Below the pieces are notes generated by a model. The model did not search any database. It was not told the origin of the DNA and saw nothing but the letters and a program-made list of their open reading frames with translations. From JAGOTP01 sp964443315 (GTDB taxonomy: Bacteria > Patescibacteriota > Patescibacteriia > 2-12-FULL-60-25), in assembly GCA_964443315.1 (NCBI GenBank), contig CAYUCP010000006.1, positions 1 through 28,846 on the forward strand: a stretch of DNA of 28,846 nt, written 5' to 3'. Positions within the stretch are counted from its first letter, which is position 1, and the number at the start of each line of letters is the position of its first letter. Shown in pieces: positions 7,663 to 15,560 of this stretch. Both the position numbers and the translations under genes were made by a program.

Positions 7663-7700
7663 CGGGGAAGCCTGATGCGGGTGCCGTGAGAAGCGTAGAT

Positions 7701-7742
7701 GGGGGTCCCTGCTGCTCCGCAGGGGCCCCCGCTACCGTTTTT
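7701..7742 (+). terminator. GC-rich hairpin terminator after the orphan
   Basis: Arms 7701-7712 and 7719-7730 pair over 12 bp with one T-G wobble (GGGGG T CCCTGC, loop TGCTCC). A T5 run lies at 7738-7742, about 8 nt past the stem, so termination may be imperfect. Confidence 0.65.
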
Positions 7743-7785
7743 AAGGAGTGTTTGCTACCATCGCTTTCAATACACATTTCCCTCT

Positions 7786-8361
7786 ATGAAGCGCTTTCTG
7801 GCATATCTTGGCTGTATCGTGTTGGGTGGCGGTCTCGTCGCGCTGGGCATGTATTTTTATGAGGGATATCAATCTCCTGCACCATCCGTGAAAGCGGATA
7901 CGTGTCTTTTGGAGGAGTGTTTGGATGGGTCCGTAACCTATCCAATCGATCAATTGGAGGAGCAGGAACGTATTACGCTGATCGAACTCGGATTAGAGCA
8001 GCTGCGCTTAGAGAAGGTCACGGGTGCCATGGTTGAGCGCTTTGGTCAGACAATACAACCGTTTGCAAGTGTCTGGCGTGTTCAGCAGCGTCAGTCAGCG
8101 GAGCTGCATGGATTATTTGATAAGTACGGTATCGCCGTACCGAAGGTTCCAGAAACGGGTTTTGGAGAAATCACGGCCAGTTCCACTCGCGCTGGGTGTA
8201 CGCAGGGGCTCGATCAAGTACGTCACTTCGAAGAACGCATTTACAACGAACGAAACAGCTTCGTCACGCGTCCCGACATTCGACGCTTCATGCAGAGCGC
8301 AGCGCGCATGTCCCGCGATACGCTAAAGCCGGCGTTTGAGCGCTGTGCCAAACAAGAGTAA
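7786..8361 (+). CDS. Membrane-anchored protein with ferritin-like (DUF2202-like) domain
   Basis: The 191-residue product has an N-terminal membrane segment (about 4-24) that anchors an extracytoplasmic helical domain. Residues about 65-115 resemble DUF2202 ferritin-like proteins: an ELGLEQLRLEK helix, then RQSAELHGLFDKYGIAVPKVP, comparable to the family's E..H..LL.KY.I..P pattern. The match is divergent and I cannot confirm all metal ligands. Three cysteines after the anchor (about 43, 48 and 130) may form a disulfide. An extended -10-like TGCTACCAT (7753-7761) lies 24 nt before the ATG. rsmE follows 4 nt after the stop, suggesting co-transcription. Confidence 0.5.
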   Translation: MKRFLAYLGCIVLGGGLVALGMYFYEGYQSPAPSVKADTCLLEECLDGSVTYPIDQLEEQERITLIELGLEQLRLEKVTGAMVERFGQTIQPFASVWRVQQRQSAELHGLFDKYGIAVPKVPETGFGEITASSTRAGCTQGLDQVRHFEERIYNERNSFVTRPDIRRFMQSAARMSRDTLKPAFERCAKQE

Positions 8362-8365
8362 CGCC

Positions 8366-9070
8366 ATGCGTCTTCATCGCTTTTTTGTTGATCAACCACT
8401 GAGCGACACATTGATTCGCATCTCTGAAAAAGAGCTGTTGCATCAGTGGAGTCGTGTTTTGCGGTATAGCCAAGGGGTCCAGGTGGTGTTGTTGGACGGA
8501 AAGGGGAAAGAAGTGACGGGCACGGTGGTCGAGCTGTCTTCAAAACAAGCCCTTGTTGAAGTTGTCTCAAGACGAGACCAGACGGAGGTGCTTGGACCAG
8601 TGTTGACGCTCTACTTCTCTCCGTTGAAGCGCGAATTAACCGAATTGGTCTTCCAAAAAGGGACAGAGCTCGGCGTCTCGGTCTTCCAGCCAATCCTGTG
8701 TGATCGGACAGTCAGAGATGGCTTTAACCCAGAGCGAACGGCTCGCATCTTGAAAGAGGCGGCAGAGCAGTCTGGTCGTCTGTGGCTGCCTGAGTTTCGA
8801 GCGCCAATTTCTTTCGAAGAAGCCTTGAAAACGAATGAGAGCGGTCGTACCTATTTTGCGACGCTGGATCAGGAAGCGAGTCGCACCTCGCGTGAGAAGT
8901 CTGATGCTGCAGGATCAATTGCTTTGTTTGTTGGTCCAGAAGGCGGCTGGACAGCAGAAGAGGAATTACTCGCTCGAAAGGCTGGGTACCAATCGTTTCA
9001 TTTTTCTTCGAATGTGCTCCGGGCCGAAACGGCGTGCATCGCAGGCGTTGCCCTGCTTCTCGCTGCCTAA
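8366..9070 (+). CDS. rsmE: 16S rRNA (uracil(1498)-N(3))-methyltransferase RsmE
   Basis: The 234-residue protein begins with the RsmE N-terminal PUA-like domain (MRLHRFFVDQPL, then LLHQWSRVLRYSQG). It continues into a SPOUT methyltransferase domain: FSPLKRELTELVFQKGTELGV (first half LTELV) for the first Rossmann part, GPEGGW at 190-195 and LRAETA at about 218-223 in the trefoil knot that binds SAM. It methylates N3 of U1498 in the small-subunit rRNA near the decoding site. The ATG at 8366 is taken because the preceding gene stops at 8361 and homologues start with this motif. There is no SD, so initiation probably relies on coupling to the upstream gene. Confidence 0.95.
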   Translation: MRLHRFFVDQPLSDTLIRISEKELLHQWSRVLRYSQGVQVVLLDGKGKEVTGTVVELSSKQALVEVVSRRDQTEVLGPVLTLYFSPLKRELTELVFQKGTELGVSVFQPILCDRTVRDGFNPERTARILKEAAEQSGRLWLPEFRAPISFEEALKTNESGRTYFATLDQEASRTSREKSDAAGSIALFVGPEGGWTAEEELLARKAGYQSFHFSSNVLRAETACIAGVALLLAA

Positions 9071-9093
9071 TCGCTCAAATCGGGCACATTCGC

Positions 9094-9099
9094 TATACT
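9094..9099 (+). promoter_or_regulatory. Start-proximal -10 element of rseP
   Basis: TATACT lies 7 nt before the rseP ATG with no SD between. Transcription from it would begin at or next to the start codon. Confidence 0.6.
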
Positions 9100-9106
9100 G
9101 CAACCC

Positions 9107-10261
9107 ATGCTCACTCTTCTTACGTTTTTGGTTGTTTTATCGGCTTTAGTGCTTATCCATGAACTGGGCCATTTTTTAGCTGCCCGTTTTTTCGGAGTAA
9201 AAGCTGAGGAGTTCGGTGTTGGTTTTCCTCCGCGAGCCATCGGGTTTGTAAAAGACAAGGGCAAGTGGAAACGCGTCGGGGCCAACGATACAAAGGAGTA
9301 CACGAATACCATCTGGTCGATCAACTGGTTGCCGCTAGGTGGATTCGTGCGTATGAAGGGTGAAGAGGGGACAGCGATGGAGCAAGACTCGTTTAACGCC
9401 AAGTCAAAACGAGCGCGAGGCGTGATTCTAGCAGCGGGAGTCATCATGAACTGGTTGCTCGCCTGTGTGATTCTGACCGCTGGACTGATTGTCGGGATCC
9501 GTGGAGATCTTTCAGGCCTCCCTCCGCAAGCGCAGGTGAGAGATCGTGCCGTTGAATTTGTGAACGTTTTGCCAGAGTCGGCTGCGGCGGAGGCAGATAT
9601 TCGTTTAGGCGATCACTTGCTTCGTGTCGATGGGCGTGAAATCACGAATGTGGAACAGGCACAGACCGTGATCAAAGAGCAGACCGAGCAGAATGAACGG
9701 CTACAAGTTGAGATTCGTCGCAAAGAAGAAGTGAAGACCGTTCAGGTGACGCCAAAAACGATCGAAAGTCTTGGCCGTAAAGGAATCGGCGTCGCAATGG
9801 CGGACACGGGCAAGATCAGCTTCCCTTGGTACCGGGCCATTCCAGAAGGCGTGATGCTGACAGCCCGTTACACTTGGATGATCGTTGTTGGATTCTTTGA
9901 TCTCATCCGAAACATTGTGGTTGGGAAGTCGGTGGGGGCGGATGTGTCTGGACCGGTTGGGATTGCGGTGATGACTGGAAAAATCGCTGAACAGGGGTTC
10001 TGGCCACTTCTGAGTTTCGCGGCACTGCTCTCCTTAAACCTGGCCGTCATCAACTTTTTGCCGATTCCAGCCTTGGACGGAGGGCGTTTCCTCTTCCTTG
10101 CCATCGAGGCGATCCGTGGTCGGAAGGCATCGCTCAAATTGGAGGCAGCGATTCACCGTGTCGGGTTCCTGTTTTTGATCGGGTTGGTCTTGCTTGTCAC
10201 CCTGCGTGATCTCCGTCAGTATGGGGGAGTTATCCTGAATGGAATCAAGAATTTACTCTAG
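9107..10261 (+). CDS. rseP: Site-2 intramembrane metalloprotease RseP
   Basis: The 384-residue protein has HELGH at 18-22 in the first membrane helix. The third zinc ligand motif, NFLPIPALDGG, lies at 316-326 near the C-terminus. One PDZ domain lies between (about 145-220, with ESAAAEADIRLGDHLLRVDG, here the GDHLLRVDG binding loop). Site-2 proteases cut membrane-spanning segments such as anti-sigma factors or remnant signal peptides. The length is shorter than E. coli RseP (450, two PDZ domains) and matches the single-PDZ type. pheS starts 3 nt after the stop, so rseP, pheS and pheT probably share a transcript, perhaps with internal promoters. Confidence 0.95.
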   Translation: MLTLLTFLVVLSALVLIHELGHFLAARFFGVKAEEFGVGFPPRAIGFVKDKGKWKRVGANDTKEYTNTIWSINWLPLGGFVRMKGEEGTAMEQDSFNAKSKRARGVILAAGVIMNWLLACVILTAGLIVGIRGDLSGLPPQAQVRDRAVEFVNVLPESAAAEADIRLGDHLLRVDGREITNVEQAQTVIKEQTEQNERLQVEIRRKEEVKTVQVTPKTIESLGRKGIGVAMADTGKISFPWYRAIPEGVMLTARYTWMIVVGFFDLIRNIVVGKSVGADVSGPVGIAVMTGKIAEQGFWPLLSFAALLSLNLAVINFLPIPALDGGRFLFLAIEAIRGRKASLKLEAAIHRVGFLFLIGLVLLVTLRDLRQYGGVILNGIKNLL

Positions 10262-10264
10262 TCT

Positions 10265-11350
10265 ATGACCTGGAACGATCGAATGACCGAGCTCCTGCAA
10301 AATACCCAGCAGGAACTAGATAAGATTGGTGCGACGAAGGCGCTCGAAGACCTTGAAGTGGCGGTACTAGGCCGTAAGGGTCGCTTAGCTGACCTCATGA
10401 AAGAATTGAAGGACGTTGCCGCAGAGGAGCGTCCAAAGCTTGGCGTTCTGGCGAACGAAGTAAAGGAGAAGATCGAGGCAGCCTTCGTAAAGACGCGCAC
10501 AACCCTCGAAACACAAGATATTAAGCAGCGTCTCGCGAACGAAGTCGTCGATATTACAGAACCAGGCCTTCTTCCTCCAAGTGGCCACCTACATTTGACG
10601 ACGCAAGCAATTCGCGAGATTCGCGCGGTCTTTGAAAAAGCAGGCTTCTCAACGGTCCGCTATCCTGAAATTGATTGGGACTGGTACGCCTTCGAATCGT
10701 TGAATATGCCAAAGGATCACCCGGCTCGTGATGACTGGGAGACGTTCTTTGTAGATGTTTCGGCAAGCGAAAAGGCAGAGGAGGGGAAAATGGTGCTCGT
10801 GCCACATGTTTCCAACTGGCAGACACGTGTCATGAAGCGCGCGGTGGCGAAGGGCGAATTCCCGGTTCGTCTCATCAACATTTCTAAGTGTTACCGTCGT
10901 CAGAGTGATGCAACGCACGTGCCGATGTTCCATCAGTTCGAAGGGATGTTTATCGACAAGGAGGTGTCGATTACGCATCTCACGGGCGTGATGGATTATT
11001 TCGTGAAGTCCTTCTTTGGACCGGAGCGTCGTGCGCGATTACGCCCACACCACTTCCGATTCACAGAGCCATCTTTTGAAATCGATATCTCGTGTGGCTT
11101 GTGTGGCGGAACAGGGAAAGACGCTTCTGGTGTGAAATGTCGCCTGTGCAAGCGTGGCTGGGTGGAGCTTGGCGGAGCTGGCATGATTCATCCAAACGTC
11201 ATGCGAGCAGGGGGGATTGATCCAAACGAATACTCTGGATTCGCCTTCGGCTGGGGCGTCGAGCGCACCTTCTCGATGAAAGAAGGGTTGCAAATCGATG
11301 ACCTTCGTACCATGTATAAAAATGATGTGCGCTTCTTGCACCAGTTCTAG
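10265..11350 (+). CDS. pheS: Phenylalanyl-tRNA synthetase alpha subunit
   Basis: The 361-residue catalytic subunit has an N-terminal coiled coil (about 1-85) that contacts tRNA-Phe, and the class II catalytic domain. The class II motifs include the FxxxGFSTVRYPEIDWDW region, the HPARDDWETFFVD segment and motif 3 in GFAFGWGVER (about 325-334). A four-cysteine knuckle (Cys277, Cys280, Cys292, Cys295) precedes GAGMIHPNV and probably binds zinc. Such an insertion occurs in some PheS branches but not in E. coli PheS. It charges tRNA-Phe as an alpha2-beta2 complex with PheT, whose gene starts 2 nt after the stop. Confidence 0.97.
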   Translation: MTWNDRMTELLQNTQQELDKIGATKALEDLEVAVLGRKGRLADLMKELKDVAAEERPKLGVLANEVKEKIEAAFVKTRTTLETQDIKQRLANEVVDITEPGLLPPSGHLHLTTQAIREIRAVFEKAGFSTVRYPEIDWDWYAFESLNMPKDHPARDDWETFFVDVSASEKAEEGKMVLVPHVSNWQTRVMKRAVAKGEFPVRLINISKCYRRQSDATHVPMFHQFEGMFIDKEVSITHLTGVMDYFVKSFFGPERRARLRPHHFRFTEPSFEIDISCGLCGGTGKDASGVKCRLCKRGWVELGGAGMIHPNVMRAGGIDPNEYSGFAFGWGVERTFSMKEGLQIDDLRTMYKNDVRFLHQF

Positions 11351-11352
11351 CT

Positions 11353-13761
11353 ATGAACCTGCTTACTTCCTACAAGTGGCTTCGTGAATATGTCGATTGC
11401 GACCTAACGCCAGAAGCGTTCGCGGCGCGTATTTCGTTATCTGGCCCAGCGGTGGAAAAAATCATACCACGCGATGCGAACTTCGAGCACATCGTGGTTG
11501 GAAGGATTGTGAAGGTTGAGGCACACCCTCAGGCCGATCGTTTACGCGTCTTGTCGGTGGATGTGGGGTCTGGTACGCCCATCCAGATTGTCTGTGGTGG
11601 TTCAAACGTGGCGGAGAATCAGTTTGTGGTTGTTGCCTTGCTCGGTGCGCGTGTGAAATGGCACGGCGAAGGTGATCTCGTAACGATGGAGCTCACCAAG
11701 ATCCGTGGCGTAGAAAGCTATGGGATGGTGTGTGGCGCGGATGAGGTCGGATTGAGCGAAGCCTTTCCAAAGGGAGACGAAAAGGAAATTCTCGACCTTG
11801 GTCGCCATCTACCGGCAGAACATCTCACGCCAGGGCGCTCCGTCGCCGATCTTTTGGGATTGTCCGGTGATGTCGTCATGGATATTGAAGTTACAACCAA
11901 CCGTCCAGACGCGATGTGTATCGTTGGCTTAGCGCGTGAAGCGGGAGCGATCTTGAATTTGCCGTTCAAGCAACCAACGCCAGCCGAAATCGAGCCACAG
12001 TCAGGCGCACAAGCATTGAATGTACAGGTAGAAGATACGGTGCGCTGTCCTCGTTACACGGCGGTTCGGATTGATGGCGTCACGAATGGTGAATCCCCTT
12101 GGTGGATGAAAGAACGGTTGCTCGCGGCGGGGCTTCGTCCCATCAGTCTCCTCGTCGACATTACGAACTACGTGATGCTCGAGATGGCGCGACCGCTCCA
12201 TGTCTTTGATGCGACCAAGCTTGAAGGGAATCAGCTTCGTATTCGATCGGCTAAAGCCAAAGAAACGATCAAAGCCTTGGATGGAAAGGATTACACCCTT
12301 GAAGAGGGGATGCTCGTGATCGCTGATGCAAAACAGCCGGTTGCCGTCGCTGGCGTCATGGGCGGAGAGGTTACGGGAGTGACCTCTCAAACGACGTCGA
12401 TCGTATTCGAGTCTGCGGCATTCGATCCAGTCTCCATTCGTCGCACGGCCCGTGCATTGAACCTCTACTCCGATTCGCAATCGCTCTTCGAAAAAGGCTT
12501 GTCGACCGAATCGCCCCTGGTTGGTTTGCGGCGTGCGGTTGAGCTCTGTCTCACCTTGGCCGGCGGAACCATTACAAGTCAGGTCTACGATTCCAAAACG
12601 ACAGAATACGAGCCAAAGGAATACTCGATTTCCTTGAAACAGGCACGTTCCTTGATCGGCGTTGATCTTTCAACCGACGAAATGGTCGGAACGTTGGAGC
12701 GTTTGGGTTTTGCGGTGCGTGTTCAGAATGAATCGATTGTTGCAACGGTTCCTTGGTGGCGTGATCACGATATTGAAGATGGCCGCGACTTAGTGGAAGA
12801 GATCGCGCGTGTGCATGGCTACTCCAATTTGCCATCAGTTTTCCCAGCGGGAATCTCGGGCCGTCCATCGGATACGGGTCTCGATTTTGAAGAGCGGTGT
12901 CGCGATATCGCGCTCGGCGCTGGTCTGACAGAAGTGTATAGTTACGCGTTCATCTCGGCAGATCAGTTGAAAAAGACAGGCTACAGCACAAGCGATGCCT
13001 TACGCCTGCAAAACCCACTCGCCGCAGACCTTGAGTACATGCGTCCAAGTTTGTTGCCGGGTGTGCTTCAGGCGGTGTTTGATAACCAAGAACGTGTCGT
13101 AGACCAGGGCTACTTTGAACTCGCGAACGTCTTCAAAGCGCGTGCCGCCGATCTTCCTGAAGAGAAGCCGATGCTGCTTGCGACCTTCAGCGGCGATGAC
13201 GCTGTTTGGAAGAAGGCGAAGGGGTTGGCTGAATTGCTCCTCGCTCGCTTTGGCGTGAGTGCCGCCTGGAAGGGGGTCCAAAATGATACACGTGCTCAGT
13301 GGCACCCGGGTCGTTCAGCGACGATCACGGTCGATGGCGTAGAAGTTGGCCGAGTGGGGGAGCTCCATCCTCTTATGTCGCAGACCTGGAAGTTAAATCA
13401 GCGTCTCGCCCTGTGTGAGTTTGATCTTACGGCTTTGCAGTCGGTCATGCGTCGAACGGTTGCGTATACGCCAGTTCCAGCGTTCCCAGCTTCGAAGCGT
13501 GACTTGGCTTTCGTTGTTGAAAAGATGGTGACCGTTGAACAGGTGACGGAGTTGGTTAAAAAAACCTCGAGCTTGCCCGTCCAAGTAGAATGGTTCGATA
13601 CCTACGTTGGAAAAGGTGTTGCGGAAGGGAAGAAATCCCTGGCCTTCCACCTCACCTTCCAAGATCCTACGCGCACCTTGTCGACGGAAGAGGTTGAGGA
13701 GCAGGTGAAGCGAGTGACGGAAGCGCTTGCGAAGACTCTTTCGGCTGAGATTCGGGCGTAA
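11353..13761 (+). CDS. pheT: Phenylalanyl-tRNA synthetase beta subunit
   Basis: The 802-residue subunit shows the usual order. It has a B1 fragment, a tRNA-binding EMAP-like domain (about 40-150, with VGRIVKVEAHPQADRLRVL, shortened here to HPQADRLRV), and the B3/B4 editing domain (about 210-390). A B5 domain (about 410-480), the degenerate catalytic-like core, and a C-terminal FDX-ACB domain (about 705-800, from PAFPASKRDLAFVV) follow. Length and order are those of a full-size bacterial PheT. The protein forms the heterotetramer with PheS, positions tRNA-Phe and clears mischarged Tyr. A strong hairpin follows about 20 nt after the stop and closes the operon. Confidence 0.97.
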   Translation: MNLLTSYKWLREYVDCDLTPEAFAARISLSGPAVEKIIPRDANFEHIVVGRIVKVEAHPQADRLRVLSVDVGSGTPIQIVCGGSNVAENQFVVVALLGARVKWHGEGDLVTMELTKIRGVESYGMVCGADEVGLSEAFPKGDEKEILDLGRHLPAEHLTPGRSVADLLGLSGDVVMDIEVTTNRPDAMCIVGLAREAGAILNLPFKQPTPAEIEPQSGAQALNVQVEDTVRCPRYTAVRIDGVTNGESPWWMKERLLAAGLRPISLLVDITNYVMLEMARPLHVFDATKLEGNQLRIRSAKAKETIKALDGKDYTLEEGMLVIADAKQPVAVAGVMGGEVTGVTSQTTSIVFESAAFDPVSIRRTARALNLYSDSQSLFEKGLSTESPLVGLRRAVELCLTLAGGTITSQVYDSKTTEYEPKEYSISLKQARSLIGVDLSTDEMVGTLERLGFAVRVQNESIVATVPWWRDHDIEDGRDLVEEIARVHGYSNLPSVFPAGISGRPSDTGLDFEERCRDIALGAGLTEVYSYAFISADQLKKTGYSTSDALRLQNPLAADLEYMRPSLLPGVLQAVFDNQERVVDQGYFELANVFKARAADLPEEKPMLLATFSGDDAVWKKAKGLAELLLARFGVSAAWKGVQNDTRAQWHPGRSATITVDGVEVGRVGELHPLMSQTWKLNQRLALCEFDLTALQSVMRRTVAYTPVPAFPASKRDLAFVVEKMVTVEQVTELVKKTSSLPVQVEWFDTYVGKGVAEGKKSLAFHLTFQDPTRTLSTEEVEEQVKRVTEALAKTLSAEIRA

Positions 13762-13778
13762 ATACGCTCTCGCGGTAA

Positions 13779-13813
13779 ACAACAATCCCCTGATTCACTC
13801 AGGGGATTGTTGT
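13779..13813. terminator. Hairpin terminator after pheT
   Basis: A perfect 15-bp inverted repeat (13779-13793 and 13799-13813, loop TTCAC) has core AATCCCCTGA/TCAGGGGATT. The run after it is TT-GT-AT rather than a clean T-tract, so termination efficiency is uncertain. Confidence 0.75.
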
Positions 13814-13835
13814 ATCTGTTGTCGACAAATAGATT

Positions 13836-13879
13836 GCCGGGGAAGTCGTGCCCGGCGCACGTGTGAGTCGGTGTGACTC
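13836..13879. terminator. Hairpins at the 3' end of the NifU-like gene
   Basis: GCCGGG (13836-13841) pairs with CCCGGC (13851-13856), and GAGTC (13865-13869) pairs with GACTC (13875-13879). On the minus strand both lie just after the stop codon at 13887. The minus-strand sequence after the larger stem is AATCTATTTG, a poor T-tract, so this is a weak terminator candidate. Confidence 0.4.
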
Positions 13880-13886
13880 GAGAGGC

Positions 13887-14618
13887 TCAGACCGTCCAGT
13901 GCTCCCACTCGGGGTAGAGCTTGAGCTTGTAGTCCGCGAAGCTCTTCTGGAGCTCCGGGAAGTACTCCCCGAGGAGCTTGGCGAGCTCCGGCGACGGCTC
14001 GTTCGTGAGCGTTGCCTGAGCTTGGCGGAGCGAGATGAGCTCGGGGTTCGGGCAGGTCAGGCAGCGGCCGGTGAAGCCGATGTAGACCCGATGTCGATCA
14101 CCGTCTTCGCTGTGGATCGTGCGGCTTACCGGCGAGACGAGCAGCTTCCCACCGTCGGCGCCGATGTGTTCGGCGGCGTGGAGCTGCAGGCGCCGGTAGA
14201 GGAGATGATCTTCCTCCGAGACGTCAGAGACGATGGCGAAGCCCTCGTTCCCTTCGAGCTGACCCTGGATCACGCTCTTCCCGCCGTCGTAGAGCAGAGA
14301 GGAGCGAAGCGAGCCGGGGAGGGTCTCGGGCACGTTCGAGGCGCCGCCGAACCGGCCTTCCGTCGTCATGAACCAGCGCGTATGGAAGAGTCCACCCATG
14401 CCGATCCTGTGTTCCCGCCAGAGCCGAGAGGCCTTCTCCGGGGTCGGCAGGTTGCCCCAGGGGAATTCGTAGCCGCGGTTCGCGTTGATGAACTCGTCCG
14501 CCGTCGCGATGCGCGTCCCGTCCGGGATGAGCGGGAGCGGTTCTCGATGGATCGCCTTGGTGCCGGGGGCGAGGATCACCCACCGGTCCGCCTGTTGAAA
14601 CCCACGCAAAAGACCCAT
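13887..14618 (-). CDS. GC-rich protein with C-terminal NifU-like (Fe-S scaffold) domain
   Basis: The 243-residue protein has an unrecognised N-terminal region rich in aromatic and basic residues (about 1-140). Residues about 140-215 resemble the NifU C-terminal domain: an AAEHIGADGGKLLV strand, a VYIGFTGRC strand and a CLTCP motif with Cys186 and Cys189. In that family the CXXC pair holds a labile 4Fe-4S cluster for transfer to target proteins. Base use is GC-rich (39 of 60 in 14041-14100) and unlike the flanking genes. Translation starts at the ATG at 14616-14618, with AAGGAG 8 nt upstream. It is transcribed divergently from the TrmB-like regulator at 14715 across a palindrome, suggesting control by that protein. 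The domain match is by eye and moderate. Confidence 0.62.
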   Translation of the reverse strand: MGLLRGFQQADRWVILAPGTKAIHREPLPLIPDGTRIATADEFINANRGYEFPWGNLPTPEKASRLWREHRIGMGGLFHTRWFMTTEGRFGGASNVPETLPGSLRSSLLYDGGKSVIQGQLEGNEGFAIVSDVSEEDHLLYRRLQLHAAEHIGADGGKLLVSPVSRTIHSEDGDRHRVYIGFTGRCLTCPNPELISLRQAQATLTNEPSPELAKLLGEYFPELQKSFADYKLKLYPEWEHWTV

Positions 14619-14626
14619 GTCACATT

Positions 14627-14653
14627 CTCCTTGTCAGCGTAGCTGGCGCTGAC
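14627..14653 (-). promoter_or_regulatory. 5' leader stem-loop abutting the SD of the NifU-like gene
   Basis: Read on the minus strand, GTCAGCG, a 7-nt loop and CGCTGAC form a perfect 7-bp stem (plus coordinates 14633-14639 and 14647-14653). AAGGAG (14627-14632) follows with no gap, then 8 nt to the ATG. Folding next to the SD could stabilise the mRNA or tune translation. Confidence 0.6.
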
Positions 14654-14660
14654 GAGACCA

Positions 14661-14689
14661 GTTATATGGCTAGTTGACGCATGTGTTAA
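14661..14689 (-). promoter_or_regulatory. Promoter of the NifU-like gene
   Basis: On the minus strand, TTAACA (plus 14684-14689) and TATAAC (plus 14661-14666) are separated by exactly 17 bp. This is one of the best sigma70-type promoters in the window. Its -35 box touches the palindrome at 14689-14706. Confidence 0.7.
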
Positions 14690-14701
14690 TAGTGTTGTAA
14701 C
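14674..14701 (+). promoter_or_regulatory. Probable promoter of the TrmB-like regulator gene
   Basis: TTGACG (14674-14679), a 16-bp spacer and TGTAAC (14696-14701) precede the ATG at 14715. The alternative -10, TATAAC (14704-14709), lies even closer to the ATG and would give a leaderless mRNA. Confidence 0.45.
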
Positions 14702-14706
14702 ACTAT
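14689..14706. promoter_or_regulatory. Palindromic operator candidate in the divergent promoter region
   Basis: ATAGTGTT-GT-AACACTAT is a perfect 8-bp inverted repeat with a 2-bp spacer. It touches the -35 of the minus-strand NifU-like gene and overlaps the -10 of the plus-strand regulator gene. A dimeric regulator bound here could block both promoters. Confidence 0.6.
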
Positions 14707-14714
14707 AACAACGT

Positions 14715-15533
14715 ATGTTGGAAATGCTGCTACAACGCTTAGGTCTTGAACCGTCTGAACAAGCGACCTATCAAACGCTGCTAGACCATGGGTCGTTGCA
14801 AGCGAGTGCGCTTGCCAAGCGAACGGGCGCGAATCGTGCCACGCAGTATCTCTTTTTGAGGCGCTTAATCGAGAAAGGGTTTGTGACCCAGTCTTTAAAA
14901 CAAGGACTCAAAGTGTTTACTGCTGAACCACCAGAGAAGCTTCTTCGTCTCTACGACGAGAAAATTGCGTTACTCCAACAAGACCAAAAGCAGTTTCAGG
15001 AACTGCTCCCTTTGCTTCAAGCAAAACAACGTGAAACGCTTATCACACCTAAATTCCAAATCTTTGAAGGAGCGGATGGGTTAAAACAGGTGCTGAAAGA
15101 CATGTTGCTGTATCATGACATGGAAACACAAGCCTACTGGCCGATTAAAAAGATGATCGAGATTCTCTCCCCAGAGTTCTTTCGTCTGCATAACGCTGAA
15201 CGGATCCGTCGTCGCTTGTATACGCGAGCCATTTGGCCAAAGAGTGAACAGGTCGACCTCAAAACGCATCCCTATTTGGGAGTAGGGGAAGAATTTGAGC
15301 GAGAAATCCGTCTCGCGCCTCCAGGAATCAATTTTACGATGGGGTATTGGATCTATGGCAATAAAGTGGCTTTCCTGTCTTCGCGGAAAGAGCAGTACGG
15401 CTACATCATTGAAAGCGCTGAGCTCGCCGAGATGCTGCTCTCCCAGTTCGATCTTATGTGGAATGTGTCGCGACCACTCAAGGTTAACGACGAAGATACG
15501 CGCGCATTTCTGGACAGTTTGGAACGAAGATAA
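14715..15533 (+). CDS. TrmB-family winged-helix transcriptional regulator
   Basis: The 272-residue protein has an N-terminal winged helix of the TrmB type (about 1-70). The helix-turn-helix runs through SLQASALAKRTGANRAT (shown up to RAT) and the wing through GFVTQSLKQGLKVFTAEPP. A coiled-coil linker (about 75-115) leads to a C-terminal effector or dimerisation domain (about 118-262) like that of other short TrmB-like regulators. Archaeal TrmB proteins sense sugars, but short bacterial relatives are mostly uncharacterised. The divergent GC-rich NifU-like gene and the shared palindrome point to control of that gene and of itself. The ATG lies only about 5-13 nt from candidate -10 boxes. Confidence 0.83.
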   Translation: MLEMLLQRLGLEPSEQATYQTLLDHGSLQASALAKRTGANRATQYLFLRRLIEKGFVTQSLKQGLKVFTAEPPEKLLRLYDEKIALLQQDQKQFQELLPLLQAKQRETLITPKFQIFEGADGLKQVLKDMLLYHDMETQAYWPIKKMIEILSPEFFRLHNAERIRRRLYTRAIWPKSEQVDLKTHPYLGVGEEFEREIRLAPPGINFTMGYWIYGNKVAFLSSRKEQYGYIIESAELAEMLLSQFDLMWNVSRPLKVNDEDTRAFLDSLERR

Positions 15534-15547
15534 GACAGGAGTATACT
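15519..15547 (+). promoter_or_regulatory. Promoter of the small membrane protein gene
   Basis: TTGGAA (15519-15524) and TATACT (15542-15547) are 17 bp apart, and the ATG follows 13 nt after the -10, giving a 5' leader of only a few bases. The -35 lies within the end of the regulator gene. Confidence 0.65.
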
Positions 15548-15560
15548 AGAACAAATCTCT

